Source: Bacillota bacterium (lineage in GTDB: Bacteria; Bacillota; Negativicutes; Sporomusales; Sporomusaceae). Taken from it: a stretch of DNA of 60,451 nt. Where the stretch lies: contig JAEWGR010000086.1 in NCBI GenBank assembly GCA_023388195.1, positions 1-60,451 on the forward strand. Direction: 5' to 3'. Below are positions 33,955-41,594 of this stretch, piece after piece. The first letter of the stretch is position 1. Every line of letters begins with the position of its first letter. Made by a program: the position numbers and the translations under genes. Under the pieces are notes generated by a model. That model ran no database searches, was not told the DNA's origin, and saw only the letters and a program-made list of their open reading frames with translations.

Positions 33955-35853
33955 ATGGCCAGTTCCAGCGGAACCGTCACGACAACCACCGTCAATGGCA
34001 CAACAAGGCTCACCGGGCTGTCATCCGGCATTGACGTGGATTCTATTGTCGAGCAGCTTATGTCTGCGGAGAAAACGAAATTAAACCGGCTTAACCAACA
34101 GGCCCAGTTAATTGAGTGGAAACAAGAAGCCTACCGGGATGTAATCAGTGATATCCAGTCCTTTGCCAACACCTACTTCAATGTGACTTCGACCAGCAGT
34201 ATCATGCGCAAAAGTACTTTCCAGGCCTATTCTGTCACCAGCAGCAGCAGCGCTGTTACTGCTGCCTATAGCAGTGACGCGGTTGCAGGCTCGCACACCA
34301 TCAGTGTCAGCCAGCTGGCTACGGCCGCTTCCAAGCAGACCAGCGGCCGCCTGTCCAAGGACATTGAGGGGACGGCGGCAGCCAGCTTTACAGCGGCAGC
34401 CGGAAAAAGTTTTGTTATGACTGTCGATGGTACGGATTATACGATTGCCCTGGGGGACACTGTCACTGATGTCAGCGGGCTGCAGTCGGCGGTTGATACC
34501 GCGGTCGGCAGCGGCAAGGTGACAGTGGGGGCGGACAGTGATGGTATCCTTACGATCGCTGCCGCTGACGGGAGCGGTGTCCAGTCAGTCAGTATCAGTG
34601 ACGCCGCCAGTAATAGTGCGCTGAGCGATTTGGGATTGACCGCCGGGGCCGCAAACCGGATCGATACCGCCAGCACGCTGGCCGAACTGGCGGCCACGAC
34701 GGCCGTCAGTTTCGACTTTGACGACGACGGGCAGGTTGCGCTGACCATTAACGGGGTTAGTTTTACTTTTGACCAGGATATGACACTGGCGGAGATGATG
34801 ACCGAAATCAATGACAGTGACGCCGGCGTTACCATGAAATATGACAAGCTGGCCGATAAACTGGTGCTGACCGCTGATAAGACCGGGGCCGGCAACACAC
34901 TGGCGGTTAGCGAGACCGGCAGCAGTTTTCTGACTGCCGCCCTGGGGCAGGAAACGGTAGCCGGGGTGGATGCCAAGCTGACAGTGGACGGCGTCAGTCT
35001 GACCCGCAGTTCGAATACCGTCACTGTGGACGGCATTACCTATACTTTGAACAAGGAAACGACGGAAGAAGCCACAATCAATGTGTCTCAGGATGTCGAT
35101 ACTGTTTACAATAATATTGCTAGTTTTGTTGATGCCTATAATGAGCTGATCAGTTCCCTGAACAGTCTGTTGTCAGAATCCTATGATGCCGATTATCCGC
35201 CACTGACTGATGATCAAAAGGCGGAAATGTCGGATGATGAAATAGAAAGCTGGGAGAAAAAGGCCAAGGTAGGCTTGTTGGCAGGGGACACCACTATGCG
35301 CAGTTTTTTGAGCAACATGCGCAATGCCATTATTAACTCCGTTTCCGGGCTGTCCACCAGTATCACCAGCATTGGCATTACCACAGGCACTTATGATGAG
35401 AAGGGGAAGCTGTACATTGACGAAGACACCCTAAAGGAGGCTATTCAAAGCAACCCGGAAGGTGTCATGACGCTGTTCACCCAGACTTCCACCAGCTATC
35501 CCGGCACTACCTCGGTGCGTAAGCTCAATGCCAGTGCCCGGGCTATACGTACCGGCGAAGAGGGAATTGCTTACCGCATCTACGATATTCTGCAGGATAA
35601 TATTTCCACCATTACCGACCGGGGTGGCAATAAAGGGTTGCTGCTGGCAAAGGCCGGTACAGAAAATGACACATCGGACAGCGATAACATGCTTACCGAG
35701 CAGCTGGAAGCGCTGCAAAAGCGGATTGCCAAGGAAGAAGACCGGCTTGATGCGAAAGAAGATCAGCTTTACGAGCAGTATACCACCCTGGAAACCTATA
35801 TCAGCACGATGAATTCCCAGCTCTCAGCCCTGTCTTCTTATCTTTCGTCATAA
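33955..35853 (+). CDS. fliD: Flagellar filament cap protein FliD
   Basis: A 632-residue cap protein: N-terminal RLTGLSSGIDVDSIVEQLMSAEKTKLNRLNQQAQLIEWKQEAYRD is the family signature, followed by Ser/Thr-rich variable domains and a C-terminal coiled coil (LTEQLEALQKRIAKEEDRLDAKEDQLYEQYTTLETYISTMNSQLSAL). FliD folds and inserts flagellin subunits at the filament tip. AAGGAGGG stands before the ATG. No fliS is visible between it and the chaperone-like gene that follows. Confidence 0.93.
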   Translation: MASSSGTVTTTTVNGTTRLTGLSSGIDVDSIVEQLMSAEKTKLNRLNQQAQLIEWKQEAYRDVISDIQSFANTYFNVTSTSSIMRKSTFQAYSVTSSSSAVTAAYSSDAVAGSHTISVSQLATAASKQTSGRLSKDIEGTAAASFTAAAGKSFVMTVDGTDYTIALGDTVTDVSGLQSAVDTAVGSGKVTVGADSDGILTIAAADGSGVQSVSISDAASNSALSDLGLTAGAANRIDTASTLAELAATTAVSFDFDDDGQVALTINGVSFTFDQDMTLAEMMTEINDSDAGVTMKYDKLADKLVLTADKTGAGNTLAVSETGSSFLTAALGQETVAGVDAKLTVDGVSLTRSSNTVTVDGITYTLNKETTEEATINVSQDVDTVYNNIASFVDAYNELISSLNSLLSESYDADYPPLTDDQKAEMSDDEIESWEKKAKVGLLAGDTTMRSFLSNMRNAIINSVSGLSTSITSIGITTGTYDEKGKLYIDEDTLKEAIQSNPEGVMTLFTQTSTSYPGTTSVRKLNASARAIRTGEEGIAYRIYDILQDNISTITDRGGNKGLLLAKAGTENDTSDSDNMLTEQLEALQKRIAKEEDRLDAKEDQLYEQYTTLETYISTMNSQLSALSSYLSS

Positions 35854-35867
35854 CAGGAGGAGATCTG

Positions 35868-36284
35868 ATGCTATCAAAAGACGTTGAAGAATTATTGCAC
35901 AGGAAACTGGCCATTATTAAAAAACTTAATACCAATACAGAAACACAAAGCCGCTTTGTCCGCCGGCGGGAGTTAAAGGGCTTGAACCGCCTGCTCAGAG
36001 AACGGGCGGCTTTAATTGATGAGCTGGTGACTGTGAGCGACAGGCTGAAAGGCAGCGGCAGCGATCCCTATCCGGCTGCACTGCGGGCCATGGCTACTAC
36101 TGTGGAAAAAGAGCAACAAGCGGCCCTGACTGCTTGTGATCAGGTTCTGCGGGAAGCTCTGGTAGAGCATAAGCAGATTGCGGCCGAACTGAATAATCTC
36201 AAGGTCCTGCGGCAGGCCAAAGGCCGTTATCTTCATCAGTGGACGGTTATGGCGGCAGGCGCCAGTTTTAATGTCAAAGGCTAA
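35868..36284 (+). CDS. FliT/FlgN-like flagellar export chaperone
   Basis: A 138-residue, highly charged, all-helical cytoplasmic protein (LLHRKLAIIKKLNTNTETQSRFVRRRELKGLNRLLRERAALIDELV). The helical pattern with the repeated Leu/Glu/Arg register and the place right after fliD fit FliT, which holds FliD before export; FlgN, the chaperone for FlgK/FlgL, has the same look. The assignment rests on fold pattern and position, not on a firm motif. It has its own GGAGGAG site and ends just before a strong terminator. Confidence 0.65.
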   Translation: MLSKDVEELLHRKLAIIKKLNTNTETQSRFVRRRELKGLNRLLRERAALIDELVTVSDRLKGSGSDPYPAALRAMATTVEKEQQAALTACDQVLREALVEHKQIAAELNNLKVLRQAKGRYLHQWTVMAAGASFNVKG

Positions 36285-36288
36285 CCTC

Positions 36289-36334
36289 AAAGGCTTCTTA
36301 TCTTGCTGAAACCGGAAGATAAGAAGCCTTTTTA
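36289..36334 (+). terminator. Intrinsic terminator of the flagellar operon
   Basis: A 16-bp stem AAAGGCTTCTTATCTT / AAGATAAGAAGCCTTT with an 11-nt loop and a following TT. Confidence 0.9.
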
Positions 36335-36426
36335 AATGCGCAGATTTATACATTTTGCAAGTTGAAAGTCCTTGCACCCCCGGTAACCCATCGGCCATTG
36401 CCGGAAAAAGCGCTCCGCAGGAGAAA

Positions 36427-36470
36427 AGCAAAAACTCCCCGCTTCAACGAATGAAGGAGGAGTTTTGCTT
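36427..36470 (-). terminator. Intrinsic terminator of the flagellin gene
   Basis: On the minus strand AAGCAAAACTCC pairs with GGGGAGTTTTTGCT around an inner CTTC/GAAG stem, 13 nt after the flagellin stop, and runs into a T-tract. Confidence 0.85.
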
Positions 36471-36482
36471 ATTTATTGCGGT

Positions 36483-38300
36483 TTATTTCAGGAGTGAAAG
36501 TACTTGCTGGGGGAGCTGATTGGCCTGGGCCAGCATCGCAGTGGCGGCCTGGTTAAGGGTGCTCAGCTTGGTGTACTCAGCCATCTCGGAGGCCATGTCC
36601 ACATCGCGGATGCGGGATTCGGCCGAAGTCAGGTTTTCGCTGGAGGTTGTCAGGTTGTTGATCGTATGCTCCAGGCGGTTCTGTACGGCGCCCAGCTTGG
36701 AACGCTCTGCCGATACGGCGCTGGTAGCGGCATCAATAACACTGATAGCAGCTGTTGCCTTGTCAGCGCTGGAGACGTCCAGTGCGTATTCGGTATTGGT
36801 ATCTGAAGTCCCGTCAGTTACCTCCGATACGGCTTTATAAGAGGCAGTCACATCATTGCCGTCATTGTCTTTGACCGTAACGCTGCCGCCGGAGGTTGTC
36901 GAAGATACCAGCAGGGCCTGGGAACGCATGTCATTGATGCTGAGGGACATAGTTTGTCCGGTATTGGCACCGATCTGGAAGGTCGCTTTGAAGGCTTCCT
37001 GCACACCGCCGTCTTTGACGGCAATACTGTTGCCGGCTTCACCCAGGTTGGAACTGTCAGCGGTGATGACCAGCTTGCTGGCAGTGACCGTGTCCTGGCT
37101 CAGGACAACGCCGTCAATCTCGGTACCGATCTGAGCTACAATGTTTTTCACAAGCTCATCTGTTTTGCCTGTAGCCGTGGTGGCTGCCAGGGCTGTGCTG
37201 ATATTAACGCCGATGGCACTGCCGGTATAGGCGCCGTCGTCGGCGTTGTAGAATTCAATCTGCGTGCCGTTGATGGTCATGCCTGTCCCCACCAGGGCCT
37301 TGAGGTTGGTATCGGTGGCAGCGGCGTCGGCACCTTGCAGAGAAGTGAAATCAATGGTTTTCGTTGCCTGGGTATAGGTGGTAGTGCCGACATCGGCGGT
37401 GGCACCAGTCAAAGCGACAGTACCGGTAGAAGAGGCGGCGGCAATATTGCCTTTGGCGCCGTCGAGTGTGCCGCCATCATCCGTTTTCACCGCCGTAATA
37501 GTTACCGCATCGCCGGTAACTGAGACGGTGTAATTGCCTTTCAGCGTACTGTTGGCATTAATCATCTCCTGGAGGGCGCTGCCTAAGCCGGCTGCGGTAG
37601 TATCCTCATCGGCCGCAGCATCAATAGCCACACTGGCGCTGTTGGCAGTCACGTCATAGCCGGTATTGTCGGCAGTGCTGGAGCCGCTGGCTGTAAAAGT
37701 AACTGTCAGCGACTGGCCGTTAATGGTAAAGGTGGCGGTGTCGCCGGCAGCAGCAGTGGTTCCGACTGTAGCCGTCTGGGTTGCCTGGGTATAGTTGGTT
37801 TTACCGGCCGTGTTACCGGTTCCTACTCCCAGGGTTCCGTCAGTAACCAGCTTGGTAGATGCCAGATTTGTCTGGCCGTCCCCTTTTAACAGGTTTTTGG
37901 TATTAAATTCAGTCGTATTGCCAATCCGGTTCAGTTCCGAGGTTAACTGCGTCATCTCGTCCTGCACGGCAGTACGGTCATCGTCAGTTAAGGTGTCGGT
38001 GGAAGCCTGAACAGCCAGCTCGCGCATCCGCTGCAGGATACTGGTGGATTCGTCCAGGGCGCCTTCTGCTGTCTGCACTAAGGAGATAGCATCCTGCGCA
38101 TTGGCACTGGCCTGATCGAGACCGCGGATCTGGCCGCGCATTTTCTCGGAGATGGCTAGGCCGGCAGCATCGTCGGCAGCGCTGTTAATGCGGTAGCCGG
38201 AGGATAACTTCTCCAGTGACGAGTTCATAAGACTGTTGTTTTTGTTTAACTGATTGTACGTGTTAAGAGCCGACATGTTAGTATTGATAACCATTCCCAT
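36483..38300 (-). CDS. Flagellin (large form)
   Basis: A 605-residue flagellin, longer than the roughly 270-residue basic form. N-terminal D0/D1 (VINTNMSALNTYNQLNKNNSLMNSSLEKLSSGYRINSAADDAAGLAISEKMRGQIRG) and C-terminal D1/D0 (RSKLGAVQNRLEHTINNLTTSSENLTSAESRIRDVDMASEMAEYTK ... LPQQVLSLLK) are canonical and polymerise into the filament. Residues about 140-500 form Thr/Ala/Gly-rich outer domains that vary between strains and may be glycosylated. GGAGG stands before the ATG. It is transcribed toward the flagellar operon and convergent with it, from its own promoter region. Confidence 0.94.
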   Translation of the reverse strand: MGMVINTNMSALNTYNQLNKNNSLMNSSLEKLSSGYRINSAADDAAGLAISEKMRGQIRGLDQASANAQDAISLVQTAEGALDESTSILQRMRELAVQASTDTLTDDDRTAVQDEMTQLTSELNRIGNTTEFNTKNLLKGDGQTNLASTKLVTDGTLGVGTGNTAGKTNYTQATQTATVGTTAAAGDTATFTINGQSLTVTFTASGSSTADNTGYDVTANSASVAIDAAADEDTTAAGLGSALQEMINANSTLKGNYTVSVTGDAVTITAVKTDDGGTLDGAKGNIAAASSTGTVALTGATADVGTTTYTQATKTIDFTSLQGADAAATDTNLKALVGTGMTINGTQIEFYNADDGAYTGSAIGVNISTALAATTATGKTDELVKNIVAQIGTEIDGVVLSQDTVTASKLVITADSSNLGEAGNSIAVKDGGVQEAFKATFQIGANTGQTMSLSINDMRSQALLVSSTTSGGSVTVKDNDGNDVTASYKAVSEVTDGTSDTNTEYALDVSSADKATAAISVIDAATSAVSAERSKLGAVQNRLEHTINNLTTSSENLTSAESRIRDVDMASEMAEYTKLSTLNQAATAMLAQANQLPQQVLSLLK

Positions 38301-38460
38301 AATAAATTCCTCCTTGAATTTTGAGTGTTAGCGTCCGTGCCGTTGTAGCAACGGGTAAAGCAGTGATTCACTCCTTTCGCTCTTGTCTGTTAATTAAATC
38401 GCACCTGTTTGTTTGGCAAATGTTTATTAAAATATTAGAAAAATGTTAAAAACAAAATAC
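38301..38460 (-). promoter_or_regulatory. Flagellin leader with two GGA motifs and a small hairpin
   Basis: The minus-strand leader has AAAGGAGTG (around 38369-38377) and the ribosome binding site CAAGGAGGAATT (38305-38316), separated by the hairpin CCGTTG-CTA-CAACGG (38340-38354). Two GGA sites, one on the ribosome binding site, resemble the flagellin leaders bound by CsrA in Firmicutes. A convincing sigma-28 promoter could not be aligned. Confidence 0.3.
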
Positions 38461-38473
38461 ACTCCGGAAAACC

Positions 38474-38506
38474 ACGAAGCCACCGGTAGGTTACCGGTGG
38501 CTTCGT
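38474..38506 (-). terminator. Hairpin terminator after the canonical orphan response regulator
   Basis: A 15-bp perfect stem ACGAAGCCACCGGTA / TACCGGTGGCTTCGT with a 3-nt loop, 30 nt after the regulator stop and followed by GGTTTTCC on the minus strand; the T-run is short. Confidence 0.65.
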
Positions 38507-38535
38507 ATCAGGGTTTGCCGTTATAAGCTGTCCGA

Positions 38536-39222
38536 CTAATTGGCGGCACTTGCCGCTTTATTTTTGGCATATAGGGAATAACCGACTCCCCAGATTGTTT
38601 TTAGATTGGAAATGTTGAGCTTTTTCCGCAAATAATGGATATACAGATTCACGGTTGTAAATTCAGCCTCCGAGTAATAACCCCAGACTTTTTGGATAAT
38701 CTGTTCTTTGGTCACTACCCGGTCATAATTGCGGATTAAAAGCTCCAGCAGCTGCGATTCCTTAAGCGTGAGCTGAATGACCTCGCCGGCTTTAAGTACC
38801 TGGCAGCGCATCGGGTTGAGCACCAGGTCATCGGCAACTAATTCATTCTCTGTCAGTTCTTTGCCGCGACGGCGGGAAAGGGCCTGCAGCCTGGCCAGCA
38901 ATTCGACCGAAAAAAATGGTTTGATCAAGTAGTCATCGGCCCCGGCATTCAAGCCTTCAGCCCGGTCATCAGGAGAATCCTTGGCAGTTAGAAAAAGCAC
39001 CGGTGTATCATGGCCCAGACTGCGAAATTCTCTCAGGACTGTCAGTCCGTCCTGATAAGGCAGCATTCTGTCCAGGATGATAATGTCATATACCCCTGTA
39101 CACGCCATATCAATTCCTGTCTGGCCATCTAAAGCCGCATCGACCACATAGCCGTTTCTTTTCAACAAATGGGATAAGGAGTCAACTAATCTGCTCTCAT
39201 CCTCTACTAGCAGCAGTTTCAT
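38536..39222 (-). CDS. OmpR-family response regulator (canonical receiver), orphan
   Basis: A 228-residue regulator beginning MKLLLVEDES. The receiver is complete: E7-D8, phosphorylation site D51 in IIILDRMLP, T79, K101 in YLIKPF. The winged helix follows (LTLKESQLLELLIRNYDRVVTKEQIIQKVWGYYS, VNLYIHYLRKKLN). No kinase gene is adjacent. Its upstream neighbour on the same strand is a sister gene of the same length whose receiver has lost the active residues. The two also share a duplicated leader element. Position next to flagellin hints at motility control, which is inference. Confidence 0.9.
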   Translation of the reverse strand: MKLLLVEDESRLVDSLSHLLKRNGYVVDAALDGQTGIDMACTGVYDIIILDRMLPYQDGLTVLREFRSLGHDTPVLFLTAKDSPDDRAEGLNAGADDYLIKPFFSVELLARLQALSRRRGKELTENELVADDLVLNPMRCQVLKAGEVIQLTLKESQLLELLIRNYDRVVTKEQIIQKVWGYYSEAEFTTVNLYIHYLRKKLNISNLKTIWGVGYSLYAKNKAASAAN

Positions 39223-39241
39223 ACAAAACATCCTTTTTAAT

Positions 39242-39258
39242 GCCACAACCTTGTGAAA
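39242..39258 (-). promoter_or_regulatory. Duplicated leader element with dyad CACAACCTTGTG (first copy)
   Basis: GCCACAACCTTGTGAAA, 20 nt upstream of the regulator start. The inner CACAA-CC-TTGTG is a perfect inverted repeat. The same 17 bases occur at 40015-40031 before the sister gene, and similarity continues for about 25 more bases. Confidence 0.6.
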
Positions 39259-39310
39259 GATTATCCGTCCATGGATGTTTCCTACTATTTTGTTATCAGA
39301 ACAACAGAGG

Positions 39311-39997
39311 TTAGCCGCATGCCGGCTTAGAAATAGCAATATCTTGTAAGGAATAACCAATACCCCGCAGGGTCTGGATACTCAGGATATTTAATTTTTT
39401 TCGCAGATAATAAATATACAGGTCAACATTAGCCCGGGTTGCCGGGGTGGATAGCCCCCAGATTTTTTTTAATATATACTCTTTGGTAACCACCTGGCGG
39501 TAATTCCGCATCAATAACTCCAGCAGCAGCGATTCTTTGGCTGTCAGCTGAAAGGTTTCGGTGCCTTTAACAACTTCACCCCGCTGCGGATCTAAGGTGA
39601 GGCCGGCAGCACTGAGTGGTGTTCCCAGAAACCTCCGGTCCTTGCGGCGGGCCAGAGCCCGCAATCTTGCCAGCAGTTCTTCGCCGGTAAACGGGGTGGT
39701 CAAGTAATCATCGGCGCCGGCATCCAAGCCGGCAATGCGATCCGCGGCAGTAGTATTGGCTGTCAGGAACAGAACAGGTGTTGCAAGCCCTTTACTGCGA
39801 AATTCTCTTAATAAGACCAGACCGTCTGTTGGCGGGCGAGTCCTTGCCAGAATGATCATGTCATAACCTCCCCCGCAAGCCATTGCCGCGCCCTCATCAC
39901 CAGGGGGCGCAGTATCGACCTGAAACCCGTTCTTACATAATAAACAGGATAATGTTGCAATTAATTCGCCTTCGTCATGCACTAGCAGCAATTTCAT
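39311..39997 (-). CDS. OmpR-family response regulator with degenerate (pseudo-)receiver
   Basis: A 228-residue sister of the gene at 38536-39222, starting MKLLLVHDEG. Three active-site positions are changed: E7 to His, the phosphorylation Asp51 to Ala (MIILARTRP) and Lys101 to Thr (YLTTPF). It therefore cannot be phosphorylated in the normal way. The DNA-binding half is intact (LTAKESLLLELLMRNYRQVVTKEYILKKIWGLS, VDLYIYYLRKKLN). The frame is clean, so it is kept for a purpose: a constitutive regulator, a dimer partner or antagonist of the canonical copy. Confidence 0.88.
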   Translation of the reverse strand: MKLLLVHDEGELIATLSCLLCKNGFQVDTAPPGDEGAAMACGGGYDMIILARTRPPTDGLVLLREFRSKGLATPVLFLTANTTAADRIAGLDAGADDYLTTPFTGEELLARLRALARRKDRRFLGTPLSAAGLTLDPQRGEVVKGTETFQLTAKESLLLELLMRNYRQVVTKEYILKKIWGLSTPATRANVDLYIYYLRKKLNILSIQTLRGIGYSLQDIAISKPACG

Positions 39998-40014
39998 GTA
40001 AGACTTCCTTTGCG

Positions 40015-40031
40015 GCCACAACCTTGTGAAA
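40015..40031 (-). promoter_or_regulatory. Duplicated leader element with dyad CACAACCTTGTG (second copy)
   Basis: Identical to 39242-39258 over 17 bases and 18 nt before the pseudo-receiver gene. Conservation of the dyad in both leaders suggests an operator, perhaps for autoregulation or cross-regulation. Confidence 0.6.
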
Positions 40032-40186
40032 AATTTTCCTTCCCTGGACACTTTTCCTAATACCATTTTCGCAAATATTTATTGGAAATTTGTTTGGTTT
40101 TATTAAGATTTCTGTGTAAAAATTAATAAACAGTTAATATTTACGAATTTTTATGAAGGATTTCAGGGGGAGAAATAAAATAAAAA

Positions 40187-40211
40187 CGTCTATCCCGCCG
40201 GGGGATAAACG
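40187..40211 (-). terminator. Intrinsic terminator after the DUF2325 gene
   Basis: On the minus strand CGTTTATCCC pairs with GGGATAGACG (one mismatch) and is followed by TTTTTATTTT. The rest of the 292-nt gap between 40067 and 40358 is AT-rich and shows nothing else. Confidence 0.7.
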
Positions 40212-40358
40212 CTTATAGAGACAAAATATTCATGGTGGCTGCCGCTGAGGCACTGCGGTAAATTTTCTTCAAAATAGCAACGAATTCATTGCATTAGCTA
40301 TATACAGACAGCTTGTAAAGGCCAATCCTGTTTACAGTTGATTACGTTGTTTTTCATA

Positions 40359-40643
40359 TTATTTCACCATATAAGGTTGGATTTTTTCCTGCAGATGGCT
40401 CCAGGACCGCTTCGAGAAGACGACCGGCAAGGAGGCTTCTTTGGCTTTACGTTTAATCAACTCGGCGATATTATGGGATATGTAATCTGTTATGACTAAG
40501 ACTAAATCTGTATTTGCCGGTATCTGAATGTCCTCAGAAATACGTTTGCGACCTTTGAAATGCTGCAGGGTTTTGACACCTGCTTTGGAAAGATTGGATG
40601 GTATATTGCCTAACACATCGGCACCTACGATAAATACTGACAT
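40359..40643 (-). CDS. DUF2325-family protein
   Basis: A 94-residue cytoplasmic protein: MSVFIVGADVLGNIPSNLSKAGVKTLQHFKGRKR, then LVLVITDYISHNIAELIKRKAKEASLPVVFSKRSW. The opening glycine-rich strand, the central ITDYISHN and the terminal SW-x(n) pattern match the DUF2325 family of small Rossmann-like proteins found across Firmicutes, whose function is unknown. AGGAGTG precedes the ATG. Its promoter contains a Fur-like box, pointing to iron control. It is a single-gene unit with its own terminator. Confidence 0.82.
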   Translation of the reverse strand: MSVFIVGADVLGNIPSNLSKAGVKTLQHFKGRKRISEDIQIPANTDLVLVITDYISHNIAELIKRKAKEASLPVVFSKRSWSHLQEKIQPYMVK

Positions 40644-40660
40644 AATATCACTCCTATCTA

Positions 40661-40716
40661 TTGAAAACTATTATCATTCTCAATTACATTATAAGGGACG
40701 AAAGGTCACACGTCAA
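40661..40716 (-). promoter_or_regulatory. Sigma-A promoter with Fur-like box before the DUF2325 gene
   Basis: On the minus strand: TTGACG (-35, 40716-40711), a 17-nt spacer, TATAAT (-10, 40693-40688), then GAGAATGATAATAGTTTTC (about 40681-40663), which matches the 19-bp Fur consensus at about 15 positions. The box covers the expected transcription start, the usual place for repression by iron-loaded Fur. Confidence 0.65.
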
Positions 40717-40734
40717 TAGGACAATTGGTCTATA

Positions 40735-40890
40735 TTAGTCATTTATTGGTTCGACGGCAATTAATTTTACATCAGTCTGGTAGGTAAGCGGCATGGTGCT
40801 GGCAACGTCAAAATAGGCATCCTCATACGTGCTGGCAATGACAGGCTCACCCGTTTCCTGGCCGTTGATAATAACGCGGTATATTGGCAT
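40735..40890 (-). CDS. Small conserved-looking 51-residue protein
   Basis: A 51-codon frame starting ATG at 40890 behind an excellent GGGAGGTG site 9 nt upstream. It begins MPIYRVIINGQETGEPVIAS and ends LIAVEPIND; the composition (beta-strand start, acidic middle) looks like a real soluble small protein rather than chance. It lies between the DUF2325 gene and the thioesterase promoter and reads toward the former. No function is recognised. Confidence 0.65.
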   Translation of the reverse strand: MPIYRVIINGQETGEPVIASTYEDAYFDVASTMPLTYQTDVKLIAVEPIND

Positions 40891-40940
40891 ATATTTTTTC
40901 ACCTCCCTTATTAGTCTGCCCCGTTACAGGCAATCCGCCA

Positions 40941-40969
40941 TTGACAAAAATGTCCAAGAAAAGTACAAT
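40941..40969 (+). promoter_or_regulatory. Strong sigma-A promoter of the thioesterase-murI transcript
   Basis: TTGACA (40941-40946), 17-nt spacer, TACAAT (40964-40969). Transcription would start near 40976. Confidence 0.75.
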
Positions 40970-40990
40970 AGATACGTAAATTCTTCTACC

Positions 40991-41015
40991 AGCATGCTGA
41001 TAGCGTGCTTTTTTT
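40991..41015 (+). terminator. Leader terminator (attenuator candidate) before the thioesterase gene
   Basis: AGCATGC / GCGTGCT stem (one wobble) with a 5-nt loop, then TTTTTTCTT. It comes only about 15 nt after the predicted transcription start, so it would give a leader RNA of about 40 nt unless bypassed. Confidence 0.65.
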
Positions 41016-41100
41016 CTTACCCCATCAGAACCGGCAAAGATGCAGGGCCGGGTCTAAGGGAGAAGAAGGTTTCATTAAATATATAGGAACGGGATAGCAA

Positions 41101-41505
41101 ATGATTACAGTACGGGAAAAAGTCAGGTTTGTGGAAACAGATATGATGGGAGTGGTGCACCATTCCAATTACTTTCGCTGGTTTGAGATGGCGAGAGTGG
41201 AGTATTTGCGGCAGGCCGGGGTGTTACTTAACGATTTAATGGCTGAGGATATTGTTTTTCCGATTACTGATGTGGATTGCAAATACCGCCAGTCAGCCAG
41301 GTTTGACGATTACATACTGATCGAAGCTGTGCTGGCGGAGATATCCAAAGTAAAGATGGTATTTATCTACAGGGTGTTGCGTGAGCATGACGGCGCCCTG
41401 CTGGCTACAGGCCGTACGCAAAATGCCTTTACAAACAGGCAGGGGAAAATCGTCCGCCTGCCGGACAGCTATTTTAAAAAAATGAGTAGCCCGTTGCCAG
41501 AGTAG
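41101..41505 (+). CDS. Acyl-CoA thioesterase (4HBT/YbgC hotdog family)
   Basis: A 134-residue hotdog protein: VRFVETDMMGVVHHSNYFRWFEMARVEYLRQAG contains the catalytic Asp/His-Ser pattern of the 4-hydroxybenzoyl-CoA thioesterase group (D-x-MGVVHHSNY), and the C-terminal strand ends TGRTQNAFTNRQGKIVRLP. These enzymes hydrolyse acyl-CoA thioesters in the cytoplasm. It starts at ATG 41101 with a weak site (AGGAACGGG) and is followed by murI after 89 nt. Substrate unknown. Confidence 0.88.
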   Translation: MITVREKVRFVETDMMGVVHHSNYFRWFEMARVEYLRQAGVLLNDLMAEDIVFPITDVDCKYRQSARFDDYILIEAVLAEISKVKMVFIYRVLREHDGALLATGRTQNAFTNRQGKIVRLPDSYFKKMSSPLPE

Positions 41506-41594
41506 GGTTGTTGATGACAAGGGGGGCAACAATCCCTGTCTTTTGCATATTATATATGGCGCCAAGGGAGACTAACTTGATAGGAGGTGGCGTC

